Positions 26,086-35,431 of a stretch of 64,000 nucleotides of DNA are shown here, piece after piece. The notes below the pieces were generated by a model. The model worked only from the letters and a program-made list of their open reading frames with translations, searched no databases and was not told where the DNA came from. A program made the translations under genes and the position numbers. Every line of letters begins with the position of its first letter. Position 1 is the first letter of the stretch. Origin of the DNA: JANSXG01 sp024743075 (GTDB lineage: Bacteria > Planctomycetota > Phycisphaerae > Phycisphaerales > UBA1924); contig CP159477.1 in the NCBI GenBank assembly GCA_042140185.1, positions 2,294,001 through 2,358,000 of the forward strand, in the 5' to 3' direction.

Positions 26086-28192
26086 GCACCCCCTACTGCG
26101 CTTGAGCGAGCCCGACCCATCACGAGCAGCCCGCACTCGATGACCAGCAGCAAGACGGCTCCGGCGAGCAGGAGAGGCCAGATCTCGACCTGCTGCATCC
26201 GGCGCGCGATCAGATCGTCGCTGGACACGACGGCGCTCGATGTCGCGCCGATCCGACGCGACGCCACGATCTGTTCGAGATCCGCGGTTGCCGGGTCGTA
26301 CTCGGCTGGATTCACGCTCATCGCGGCGACGAAGACCTCGTCGGAAGCCTGCTCTTCCGTCGCGGCGTACACGCCCGGTTCGCGGACCGGGCCGACGATC
26401 GGACCGGTCGATCGGAGCCCGACGCTGCGCACGCGATCGCCGATGTCGCCGACGGCGTTTCGGATGTCCGGGTCACTGCCGCCGCTGGAGGCCTGAGTCG
26501 CCCGGAGCATGGCGTCGATGAGGATGGGCAGCTCGGGCTCGCGCCAGAGGTCGGATGATTCGGCGTCGATGCCGGTGAGCACCGTCGCGACCACCGGGCT
26601 CGTGCGCCGTGCGACGACCAGCAGCGGCGAGCCGTCTTCCAGCGCGATCGCGACCGATTCTTCATCGGCGGCGGTCGCCGGGGCGTGCCGGCGCACCTGC
26701 AGGTCGAACCAGCCGGGGGTCAGGGCATCATCGGGGAGGGGCGTGGGCGGGTCGTCGAGCGCGACCGTTCCGGCGTATCCCGGATCGACGGCGCTGCGAT
26801 CGACGAAGCGACCCTCGAGTTCGATCGGGTACAGCGAGCCGAGGCGATCGGCGAGCGCGCTGCCGGTGGCGATCGCGCCTTCGCTGTCCACGAAGTGTAA
26901 GAGGCCGCAGCCGGAGGCCAGGACATGGCCGACCATCGCATCGATCACGCGATCCGACACCAGTCCCGCGCCGACGACGACCGCGAGGTCGAGCGAACCG
27001 ATCTCCGCAAGCGCTTCGGACGAGGCCGGCTCGATCCACACCACTCGGTCTCGCCCGAAAGGGTCCGCCGCGGCCATGGCCACCCGCGCGATATCCGGCT
27101 CGCGCGCGATGATGCCGATGCGGGCGTCCGGACGAACCACGACGATCGAGTGCGCTGCGCTTCGCTCCGTCCCTGGGACATCGAGCGCGATCGTGTAGAC
27201 ACCGGGCTCGGCCAGTTCGGCTTCGAAGCCGACCTCGGCCAGGCCGCCGGGCTCGACGATCGCGCTGGCCTGCGTTTCACCGAGAATCTCGCCGCCCCGG
27301 AGGATCGTCCATCGGACGGGGCTGGTGGCCGAGGCCCGACCCGTGTTGCGCAGGGTCCCGGAGAATCGCACGCGATCCCCGGCGTCGAGGCGTTGGCGGT
27401 CGGACGCCACCGCGACGGGATGGACCCCGACCGGAAGCCCGTCGCGCGCGACCATCACCAATTGCAGCGAGTGCCCGCGATCGAGGCGCGTCGGCACGCG
27501 GCTCCAGGCCGAGGATTGGCCGTCGGTCACGACCCGGACATCGACCGACCCAAGCCCCGTGCCAGCGACGACGCGCTCGACGGAAGCGAGGGCGGCGTCG
27601 AGGTTGGCGTGCTCGCGCGTGGCCTCGAGCGCGCCGAGAGAGCGCGGAGTTCGTCGTACCGATCGCTCGGTCTCGGACGAAGCGGGCGCGCGGTGTGCCC
27701 GGCGACGATGATCGCGACGGGCTGGCCCTTCGACTCGGCCTGCTCGATCAGGGCCCGCGTCGCGTCGACCGCTCGCTCGAAGCGGGTGCGACCGTCCTCG
27801 AGCGTCCGCATGGAATCCGATACGTCGAGCACGACCACGAGCGCTCCGGCTGTCGCACCGGAGGTGTCCTCGCTGGCCTCGGGCAGGGCCGGCGCGAGCC
27901 ACTCGGGCAGCGAGCCGCTCGGCACGCTGGGCCGATCGAAGACCATCGCCAGCAGATAGATGCAGGCGCACCGCGTCAGCAGCAGCAACAGTTCACGCAG
28001 ACGCCGGGGCCACTTCCGCTCGCTGGCCGAGGGCACAAGGAACCTCGCGGCCGGAAACCAGACCGCCCGACCGGCGACGCGGGCGTGCAAATGGGCGATG
28101 ACGACCGCGCCGACGCCGAGAACGCCGAGCGCGACCCAGCCAGCGGAAATCCCCGTGATGGCGATCAGGGCCTGCACGGGGAAGTTGTACAC
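26082..28192 (-). CDS. BatA-domain/VWA membrane protein, frame broken near 27628-27640
   Basis: About 703 residues once one missing base at about 27628-27640 is restored (join DELRALSA to LEATREHANLDAALASV). N-terminal BatA domain with two membrane helices and the diagnostic WPRRLRELLLLLTRCACIYL segment, then a VWA domain with an intact metal site VVVLDVSDSMRTLEDG and DVRVVTDGQSS, a beta-rich middle, and a C-terminal anchor (IWPLLLAGAVLLLVIECGLL). The start is a GTG at 28192, the only start before an in-frame stop. First gene of the four-gene leftward operon ending in DUF4159. MoxR, the usual AAA+ partner, is not seen. Confidence 0.87.
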
Positions 28193-28241
28193 CGAGAACG
28201 ATCAGATGTGGCGACCGGCACGCGCCTCGAGCGCTGCGAGG

Positions 28242-30077
28242 TCAGTCCTGCAGGAGATCTTCCGGAACGGTGTACAACCAGCTTTGTCTGGCTTCGAGGC
28301 CGTCCGTCGTCAGGACCTTGCCGAAGATGACCGGCACATAGCCGTAGGACGCGGCCTCCTCCGCATGCTTGTAGAGCAAATCCTGCGGGACCGGCGATGT
28401 CGAGGGCAAGCCGGCGTTGATCTTCACATCGTGTCCGGAGATGTGCGCCCAGGTCTCGTGCCCCGGGTTCAGGAAGTCCGCCAGCGCGTGCGGGCTGCTT
28501 GCTGCGAACGGATCGCTCTGCGGGATTCGCGTTCCGTACAGGTAGGTCGGCACAACGGTGTGGATGAAGTCCGGCGCCATCGTCTCGAACACGAAGCGCA
28601 CCTGGGGGTACTCGGACCGGAGCTGGAGCATCCAGTCGTACGCGTCCCAGGCGGGCATGCTGCTCATCGCGTCGAGCCCGATCGTCGTGGCGTTCACCGC
28701 GACCGCGCCGTCCATCTCCTCACGCGCCCGGTTCACGTGGAACGGATACTGATTATCGAACGGAACCGCGTGGGACGCATCCCAGGTCCGCGTCATCAGT
28801 TTCGAACTGTTGCCCCACCACAGGCCGAGATCGGTCGAACTCGCGCCGAACGCCGCGAGGATGTGCTTGGACTGGTTCATCGCAGGGATGCCAGACCAGC
28901 CCGAAGTGAAGTTGTACGGGTAGTTGTTCTGGGAGTTGACACGGTACAGGCCGGTCGGCGTCCAGACCATGATCCGCTCGTAGCCATCGTCGCGGAGATT
29001 CTCGAGCTGCTCGACGATCGGGACGAAACCGACCAGGTCCGGTCGGTCGTTGGCGGACCCGACGAAGCCGCGCGGGTTCGATGGGCTTGTTCTGTTCGAA
29101 GTAGCCAGCAGCAGCCCGGCAACCGGTCGCGGATCGCGCTCGTACTGCACGGGCCCGTAGGTCGCTTGGAAGAACTCGCGATAGGGCACGAGGGTGCGGA
29201 CCCATTGCGCGGGGCTCTCGTGGGTGGCGCGAACGCAGACACGATAGGTGCGGGTCTCGCCGGGCAGGATTCGCCCGCCCTCGTCGTTCTCGTCGCGGTC
29301 GAACACGAAACGGACCTGCCAGTTGCGTCCGCCGTAGGTGTAGATACCGCCCGGGCTCTCAACTCGGATGAACACATCGTGGCGGTATTCCCGCACGTCG
29401 TACAGCATGCTGACGCCGACAGTCTTTGCGCCGGCCTGCAACACGGCGACCGGTGAGTACATGCCGCCGGGGTAGGTCCCTCCGCCGCCGAAGTACGGTG
29501 CGTTGTTGTGGGAGAGTTCGATCGGTTTTCCGTCGTTGAAGATCGCGCGGGTGGTGATCGTTTCCGGGAAACGAATGCCGCCGACGACGATCTCGCCGAG
29601 TCGCTTCGGCGTCGAGGTGCTGTTGCTGTAGGTGAATGTCAGGTCGAAGCCGTTCTCGACTTCCTCGTGCTCGACCGACGGCTCGATCGAGTCCGAGCCG
29701 CGCGGGATCCAGACCCGCTGCCGGTTGGGCGAGATCAGCACCTCGTCGCTGGAGCGCTGGATCTTGCGAACGAGTTCCGGCTGCATGTCGGTGAGCGCGG
29801 ACTGGTACGTGCTCTCTACGGGCCGCGGTCCGGGGATGGACACGATCCCGCCCGTTTCGGACGGGGTCTTCTCACCCTGCTGTGCGTCCTTGCGATCCTT
29901 CGTGGGCTTCTGCGTCACCACGGCGCGGTCGCCGTCTTTGCCCTTGATACTGACACCGGCAACCGCGGTGCGACCAGGCTGATCGCCAGAGCCGCAACCG
30001 ACGGCCTGCACGTGCAGGACCGCGGCGGTCCCGATGAGAAACGAAGCCGCAAGCCGTGAAAAACATACGAGTCGCAT
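28242..30077 (-). CDS. Secreted lipoprotein, probable glycoside-hydrolase-like barrel
   Basis: A 611-residue exported protein. The signal peptide ends in a lipobox-like VGCGSG (Cys28). After a charged linker comes a beta-sandwich-like region (residues about 100-290; PVAVLQAGAKTVGVSML), then a C-terminal part that reads like a TIM barrel: ERIMVWTPTGLYRVN, then TTIGLDAMSSMP and RFVFETMAPDFIHT, with the spacing of strand ends carrying acidic residues. No catalytic family is assigned with certainty. Lying at the downstream end of the EPS gene block, it could process the exported polysaccharide; this is inferred from position. Confidence 0.65.
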   Translation of the reverse strand: MRLVCFSRLAASFLIGTAAVLHVQAVGCGSGDQPGRTAVAGVSIKGKDGDRAVVTQKPTKDRKDAQQGEKTPSETGGIVSIPGPRPVESTYQSALTDMQPELVRKIQRSSDEVLISPNRQRVWIPRGSDSIEPSVEHEEVENGFDLTFTYSNSTSTPKRLGEIVVGGIRFPETITTRAIFNDGKPIELSHNNAPYFGGGGTYPGGMYSPVAVLQAGAKTVGVSMLYDVREYRHDVFIRVESPGGIYTYGGRNWQVRFVFDRDENDEGGRILPGETRTYRVCVRATHESPAQWVRTLVPYREFFQATYGPVQYERDPRPVAGLLLATSNRTSPSNPRGFVGSANDRPDLVGFVPIVEQLENLRDDGYERIMVWTPTGLYRVNSQNNYPYNFTSGWSGIPAMNQSKHILAAFGASSTDLGLWWGNSSKLMTRTWDASHAVPFDNQYPFHVNRAREEMDGAVAVNATTIGLDAMSSMPAWDAYDWMLQLRSEYPQVRFVFETMAPDFIHTVVPTYLYGTRIPQSDPFAASSPHALADFLNPGHETWAHISGHDVKINAGLPSTSPVPQDLLYKHAEEAASYGYVPVIFGKVLTTDGLEARQSWLYTVPEDLLQD

Positions 30078-30150
30078 GATGCCGCTCCTTGTGAGAGCTG
30101 AGAGAGAGCCCGGCTAATGATCCCGGGGGCGGTCCGGGCGTTCCACGAGG

Positions 30151-31581
30151 TCACGCCGGGCCGAGTTCAGCGTAGTTCCTGTAGCCATCGGAAGTTGGAG
30201 TCGCTGGAGTTGGCTGGAACTCCGCATCGCTTCCGGTCATTCCGTCCAAAACTTCCGCCTGCCCGGCTTGGGAAACCGCTGCCGGTCCTGCTTCGAGTCT
30301 CAGAATCTTCGCGAACACGAGCATGCAGACGTAACAACCCGCAAAGCCGACCAAGAACACAAAGGTGAACAAGCTGACATCGCCACGCGGGATCGCGAGG
30401 ATCTGTCCGAGGCCAGACCCCACGGCCGCGATCACGAAGATATCTCGAGGAGATCGCCAGACCAGATCGTCAGCGAACCGGATCATGATTCCGAGCAGGA
30501 TCGCGTAGAGCAACACCGCGGCCGGGCCGAAGTCCGAATAGGACTGCCCCACCACCCCGGGCCCGACGTTGTACTCGCCGTAGCCGACACCGCGGATCCG
30601 CGCCATTTTGGGGATCTCGATGCTGAGCGGGTTCGGCTTCTCGGGCCACATCATGCGAGGAATGGGGATTTCGTAGATGTACTTCAGCGTCGCCGGCCCT
30701 CGGAAGGGATAGGTCTCGGGGTGGTTGTCGATGATCCACATGCTGATACCGGCCGCCTGCTGGCCGGATCCGAGGTCGTACAGACCCGCCACCAGGTCTG
30801 TACCGGTCAGCATGGCCTGAAGGTGCTCCATCGGGGATCGGTCACGGTCGGCACCCGAGCCGCGCACCGAGGTGAAACTCGCCACAACCACGATGCCGAT
30901 CGCGCTGACGACACCCAGAGTCGGCAGATACGAACGCATCCGCATGAACCGGACGCGTGAGAAGTACACGCCCCAGATGAAGCCCGCGAACACGGCGATG
31001 ATGTCGCGCCGGCTCGAACTCCCCTGGACCGCGACCGCCGCGTTCACCAGCAGCAGCGCGAGGCTGGGAATCGCTACGGCCGGGTTCAGGAACCGCGGCG
31101 CCCAGTACCAACCGATGATCACCGCCGCGGCCGCACCCATCGCGTTGCCGACGTAAGTGGCCAGAATGCCGATCAGCGGGATGCGCAAACCGTACTTCAG
31201 ACCAACCGCGGTCACGGTTGCCAGCACCACCAGGATCAGCAGCTTGCCCCCGGTCGGAACACCCGCGGTCCGGGGCACGAACCGGATCAGACGGTTCGTC
31301 TTCAAAGGGTGGTTGTACGTCACCAGAAAGACAACGAGGAACAGCGTGGCCAGCACCGCGTAGTACAGACCCACTATTTCCGGATTTCGCAGGGGATACG
31401 GCAGGTAGTTGCCGGTAAACAGCGTCAAGGCCGCGGAGACCAATTGAAAGATCATGAAGCCGAGCAGAAAGATGTTCCGCAGGCAGACGAGGTCATACCT
31501 GCCGCGAGTGGTATCCGCCCAGATCCGGTAGACACACACGCCGCACAGGAGCAGCATCCATAGAGCGATGAACTGGGTCAT
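30151..31581 (-). CDS. Polysaccharide polymerase-like (Wzy/O-antigen ligase-like) membrane protein
   Basis: A 476-residue protein with about twelve transmembrane helices and a large loop in its second half (MWIIDNHPETYPFRGPATLK, then PRMMWPEKPNPLS), the typical shape of Wzy-type polymerases that join repeat units in the periplasm. The motif set (R at GSSSRRDIIAVFAGF; W-P-E-K-P) matches oligosaccharide repeat-unit polymerases. The ATG at 31581 lies just after a run of seven Gs (C7 on the plus strand, 31586-31592); the upstream glycosyltransferase frame overruns it by 89 bases, probably because of a miscounted run. Confidence 0.78.
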   Translation of the reverse strand: MTQFIALWMLLLCGVCVYRIWADTTRGRYDLVCLRNIFLLGFMIFQLVSAALTLFTGNYLPYPLRNPEIVGLYYAVLATLFLVVFLVTYNHPLKTNRLIRFVPRTAGVPTGGKLLILVVLATVTAVGLKYGLRIPLIGILATYVGNAMGAAAAVIIGWYWAPRFLNPAVAIPSLALLLVNAAVAVQGSSSRRDIIAVFAGFIWGVYFSRVRFMRMRSYLPTLGVVSAIGIVVVASFTSVRGSGADRDRSPMEHLQAMLTGTDLVAGLYDLGSGQQAAGISMWIIDNHPETYPFRGPATLKYIYEIPIPRMMWPEKPNPLSIEIPKMARIRGVGYGEYNVGPGVVGQSYSDFGPAAVLLYAILLGIMIRFADDLVWRSPRDIFVIAAVGSGLGQILAIPRGDVSLFTFVFLVGFAGCYVCMLVFAKILRLEAGPAAVSQAGQAEVLDGMTGSDAEFQPTPATPTSDGYRNYAELGPA

Positions 31582-32749
31582 GGCACCCCCCCGCCCGGAT
31601 CGCTCCTGACGCCACGGTCTCGTACATCGCGTCGACCTGCGCGGCGATCGATGTCCAGGCGAAATGGTCGCGCGCCCACGCGCGTGCCCGCGCGCCCGTG
31701 CTATCTAGCGTGGCCGGATCCGCGAGCATCTCTCGCATCGCGCGCGCCACGGGCGCGACTTCGCACGGCACAACCCGACCGACGTCTGCGGCTTTCACCT
31801 CGTCCCAGATATTGACCTGATCGGAAATCAGAACCGGCGTCCCCGCAGCCGCGGCTTCGATGACCGCGACGCCGAAGTTCTCCTGGTAGCTCGGCAGCGC
31901 GAACAGGTCCGCATCCGCCAAGGCCTCGATTCGTTCGCTTCCGTTGAGCATGCCCGTGAAGATCAGACGATCGGCGATGCCCAACTGTTCGCCCTGCGAT
32001 CGCAGCCCGCCCACGTAGCCGGGCTCACCCGGTCCCACGAGCGCGAGCACCGCGTCCGGAGGAGCGGCTTCGGCGAACGCCGGCAGCAGCAGATCGAGCC
32101 CCTTCTTGTGGTGCAGGCGGCTCAGGAAGACCACGAGCGGGCGATCGCCGATCTCGTGCCTGCTCCGGAACGCCCCCGACGGCGGGAGTTCGGCGAACTC
32201 GTCCCAGTCCAGACCGTTCGGGATCACAAACGGGCGAGCGCGCAGGCTCATCGGCTCGACAAGTTTCCGCTCGGTCTCTGTCGTGAAGTGCAGCCCGCTT
32301 GCCGCGTTGAGATCCTTCCTGGCCTTCAGGGCAAGGAACAGAGTCTTCTTCAGACGGCCCTGCGAAAGGCTCCACGGGTCGAGCATCCCGCACGGGCGGA
32401 TGATGTACGGCACAGCCGACGCCCGGCACACGCTCGCGCCCCAATGGACCAGATGCTGCCACAGCCCGTGCCCGTGAACGACATCGACGCCCGAGCCGAT
32501 CGCTCGCTTGAGTTCCTCGATCGCTCGAGGCGCCTTGGCGAACGGTCCTGATCCGGGTCCTTTCGGTTCCACGCGAACACCAGCACCCGTCAACCGCTCA
32601 TCGATCTCGGTCACGCCGGCAGGACCGTCTGCCGAGATAATCGTCACCTCGTGGCCACGGTTCACCTGCACCGGCGCGAGGCGTGCCAGCACATTCGCTG
32701 GGCCGCCGCTGACCGGGTCGATCGAGTTGATCAGGTGGACGATGCGCAT
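31493..32749 (-). CDS. Glycosyltransferase family 4; true end probably near 31580
   Basis: A GT-B glycosyltransferase: MRIVHLINSIDPVSGGPANV at the N-terminus, DVVHGHGLWQHLVHWG, then the GT4 donor-site region VFLSRLHHKKGLDLLLPAFA and YQENFGVAVIEAAAAGTPVL (E-x7-E motif). The frame runs 418 residues, but the last 30 (after YETVASG) have no GT4 character and overlap the next gene by 89 bases. One more G in the seven-G run at 31586-31592 would end the protein at a TGA that overlaps the polymerase ATG (ATGA), which is the usual arrangement in this locus. It would transfer a sugar during EPS repeat assembly. Confidence 0.88.
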   Translation of the reverse strand: MRIVHLINSIDPVSGGPANVLARLAPVQVNRGHEVTIISADGPAGVTEIDERLTGAGVRVEPKGPGSGPFAKAPRAIEELKRAIGSGVDVVHGHGLWQHLVHWGASVCRASAVPYIIRPCGMLDPWSLSQGRLKKTLFLALKARKDLNAASGLHFTTETERKLVEPMSLRARPFVIPNGLDWDEFAELPPSGAFRSRHEIGDRPLVVFLSRLHHKKGLDLLLPAFAEAAPPDAVLALVGPGEPGYVGGLRSQGEQLGIADRLIFTGMLNGSERIEALADADLFALPSYQENFGVAVIEAAAAGTPVLISDQVNIWDEVKAADVGRVVPCEVAPVARAMREMLADPATLDSTGARARAWARDHFAWTSIAAQVDAMYETVASGAIRAGGCHDPVHRSMDAAPVRRVCLPDLGGYHSRQV

Positions 32750-32824
32750 GGCCGGGTGGTCTTACTCGGTCGGGTTCTCGGACGCTCGGCAACGGGTGCC
32801 TTGAACCACACTATCGGCCAGATC

Positions 32825-34001
32825 TCACACCGGCTGCGGTTCTCTGGTCGCCCAGCGGATCAGCACATCCGCGACTTCCGGGCGACTGAACTCCGCCGGC
32901 GGGCGCTCGCCCGACGCCAGCATGTCACGCACCTTCGTGCCCGACAGGAACACCTGGTCGCCCTCGAGTTTCGGGAAGGTCTTGCCCGAAACCATGCCTT
33001 GGGCCTTGTGGCTCCACGCGGCGTGCTCGAACTTCAGCGGGATGATGCCGAGGTTCTCCGGATCGAGTTCATCGAAAATGTTCTGCGCGTCGTAGGTGCC
33101 GTAGTAGTTGCCGACCCCCGCGTGGTCGCGCCCGACGATGAAGTGCGTCACGCCGTAATTCTTGCGGACGAGCGCGTGAAGCACGGCCTCGCGAGGCCCG
33201 GCGTAGCGCATGGCCGCGGGCATGACCGTGAGCAGCGTCCGCTCGGGCACGAAGTAGTGCTTGATGATGGTCTGGTAGCACTCCATGCGCACATCAGCAG
33301 GGATATCGCCCTTCTTGGTCTCACCGACCAGCGGGTGGATCAGCAGCCCGTCGGTGATCTCCTGCGCACTTGCACAAGTACTCGTGGGCCCGGTGGATCG
33401 GGTTGCGCGTCTGGAACGCCGAGACGGTCTTCCAACCGCGCTCGGCGAATTGCGCTCGCGTCTGCGCGGGCGTGAGCCGGTGGTCAAGAAACGCTTCCGG
33501 CCCGTCCGGATCGACGCACACCTCGATCACCTCGACCGGTCCGCCGAGGCAGGTATCGCCCTCGGCCATGACCTGCGCGACGCCGGGGTGCGCCTTGTCC
33601 TCGGTGCGGAACACGCTGGGGACCTCCAGCGACTTGTCGTGCTTGAATACCTCATCGACGGTCATTACCGCCTGCAGAACGCCGTTGGGCGCGTAGAGCG
33701 CTACCCGTTGGCCGGCCTTCGGCGCGTCGGCGCCGTCAACACTCAGCAGGATCGGGATAGGCCAGATGTCACCCGAAGCGAGTTTCATGTCCTTGCAGAC
33801 CGACTCAAAGTCAGCCTTGCCCATGAAGCCGGTCAGCGGGCTGAACGCCCCGACCCCGATCATCTCCAGATCACAGGACTGCTTCGCGGAAAGGTCGATC
33901 CGCGGCAGCGACTCGGCCTCCGAACGGAGTTCACGCGCCCGATCCTGGGCGACAACGCGGTTGACGAGGGTTCCGCCGTGCGGGGCGATGAGGTCTGACA
34001 T
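32825..34001 (-). CDS. sat: ATP sulfurylase (sulfate adenylyltransferase, Sat type), frame broken near 33368-33378
   Basis: Makes adenosine 5'-phosphosulfate from ATP and sulfate. The N-terminal half has GAFSPLTGFMGKADFESVC and the catalytic TRNPIHRAHEYL; the C-terminal half, in another frame, has ITDGLLIHPLVGETK, HFIVGRDHAGVGNYYG and FLSGTKVRDML. Both ATP-binding motifs (HRAH and GRDHAG) are intact. The frames join at HEYLCKCA-QEITDG; a lost CG in TGCGCGCAG (about 33368-33378) explains it and gives 392 residues, a normal length. The ATG at 34001 has AAAGGA 7 bases upstream. Placed inside the EPS locus, it might supply sulfate for polymer sulfation, but no APS kinase or sulfotransferase is visible. 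Confidence 0.9.
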
Positions 34002-34013
34002 GGCCAATCCTTT

Positions 34014-34036
34014 GGGTCAAAAAAGCGAGTATTGAC
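34014..34036. promoter_or_regulatory. Inverted repeat upstream of sat
   Basis: GGTCAA and TTGACC, separated by 11 bases, lie 13 bases upstream of the sat start codon. The arrangement could be an operator or simply chance; the arms are short. Confidence 0.2.
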
Positions 34037-34206
34037 CAGAGAGGATAGCCGATCAGGGGGCTGTGCGCAGGAGCCCCGCCGAGGCCGATCGACCGCGCGC
34101 ACCACCAAAATCCCCCTTGCTGACGCTCGATTCGACCGCCGTCGACCCCGAACCCTCAACCGCGCCGGTCCGGTGTCCAAACGCCCCGCTTCTGGCGGGA
34201 ATCACC

Positions 34207-34863
34207 TCAAGCCCCGGGGCGATCCGCCCGCATCACAAGGCTTTTCCACATGTACGGATGCCGCCCCGCCCCGGTCCACCGAACACCGCTGAAACCGCAC
34301 TCTTCCAGCAACTTCCGCAGCGTCTTCACGCTCCAGAACTTGATGTGCCCACCGTCCCACAGCGGGTTCACGTGATGATCAAACTTGTTGGACGCGGCGA
34401 TGACGAGGTTCTTGAGATAGCCGTGATACGGAGTCGTGCAGATAAGCGGCGCCCCCGGCTTCAGGGCGTGCAGGCAACCCGTGGCCCAATCCCGTGGCGC
34501 GTAGAGGTGCTCGACCACCTCCGTCGAGACCACCAGATCGAACGGCTCTTCTCCAAGATCGCTCAACACATCGACCGACACCGGCATCTCCACGAACCGA
34601 ATATCCGGGTGCGCTTCCGACGCCACCTTCACGCCCGAAGCCGAGGGGTCGATGCCGATCACCGAGCACCCCTTCGACTTCAGCCACGATGCGAGAAACC
34701 CGTTGCCGCTCCCGACGTCAAGCACACGCATGCCCTCGCGGAACCCGCCCGCGAGCCGCTCGATCGGGTCCAGGATGTACGCCATATGGTGCCGGATCGC
34801 CGAATCACCGAAGCCGTAGTCCGGGATGTTGTGTGCGGCGGTCTTCTCAGCGACTTCATTCAT
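34207..34863 (-). CDS. Class I SAM-dependent methyltransferase in the EPS locus
   Basis: A 218-residue methyltransferase with motif I MRVLDVGSGNGFLASWL, acidic residue at VIGIDPSASGV, and FDLVVSTEVVEHLYAPRDW (UbiG/Methyltransf_11 style EVVEH). It probably methylates a sugar or lipid intermediate. The ATG at 34863 has GAGG about nine bases upstream and overlaps the preceding acetyltransferase by eight bases; an ATG at 34872 is also possible, while the much longer in-frame extension upstream lies inside the acetyltransferase gene and is rejected. Confidence 0.85.
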   Translation of the reverse strand: MNEVAEKTAAHNIPDYGFGDSAIRHHMAYILDPIERLAGGFREGMRVLDVGSGNGFLASWLKSKGCSVIGIDPSASGVKVASEAHPDIRFVEMPVSVDVLSDLGEEPFDLVVSTEVVEHLYAPRDWATGCLHALKPGAPLICTTPYHGYLKNLVIAASNKFDHHVNPLWDGGHIKFWSVKTLRKLLEECGFSGVRWTGAGRHPYMWKSLVMRADRPGA

Positions 34864-35431
34864 CTCGGTCATCCTCGCCCAAGGTCGGCCGAGCGGCAAT
34901 CGCCTTGGCCGGGTTGCCGCCGTAGATCGTCCACGCCTCAAGGTCCTTGAACGCACAGCCGCGCGCTCCCAGTATCGCCCCTTCGCCGACCGTGATCCCG
35001 GGCCCGACAAACGCGTCGGCGGCGATCCACGCGTGATCCTCGATCACGATCGGCGGCCGGATCAGCGGCAGGTCGGGCATCTTGTAGTCGTGCGTCCCCG
35101 CGCAGATGTGCGCCTGCTGCGAGATGCTCACGTGGCTGCCGATTGTCACCTTGCCGAGGCAGTACACGACGGATCGGTCGCCGATCGACGAGTTGTCACC
35201 GATCGTGAGATTCCACGGCTGCTCGACCCGCACGCTCGGTCGAATCCGCACCGGACGCCCCACAGACGCCCCGAACAGGCGCAGCAGGGCATTCCGCAGC
35301 CCGTACCAGTTGTGGAACGTGCAACGGAACAGCGGCTGCCCGAGATAGTTCCAGACCACCCGCCCGACTTTCTCGCGCGTGGTGTACGGGCTCACCGAGC
35401 GTTGTTCGTAGCCTGCACCTGAGCCGTTCAT
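34856..35431 (-). CDS. WcaF-like hexapeptide-repeat acetyltransferase
   Basis: A 191-residue left-handed beta-helix acetyltransferase of the WcaF/LacA type. Hexapeptide repeats are seen at VRPSVRVEQPWNLTIGDNSS, IGDRSVVYCLGKVTIGSHVS and IEDHAWIAADAFVGPGITVG, with the catalytic His of ICAGTHDYKMPDLPL. Such enzymes O-acetylate sugars of exopolysaccharides using acetyl-CoA. Its start overlaps the stop of the upstream tandem glycosyltransferase by four bases (ATGA at 35428-35431), and its end overlaps the methyltransferase, so it lies within one operon. Confidence 0.9.
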   Translation of the reverse strand: MNGSGAGYEQRSVSPYTTREKVGRVVWNYLGQPLFRCTFHNWYGLRNALLRLFGASVGRPVRIRPSVRVEQPWNLTIGDNSSIGDRSVVYCLGKVTIGSHVSISQQAHICAGTHDYKMPDLPLIRPPIVIEDHAWIAADAFVGPGITVGEGAILGARGCAFKDLEAWTIYGGNPAKAIAARPTLGEDDRDE

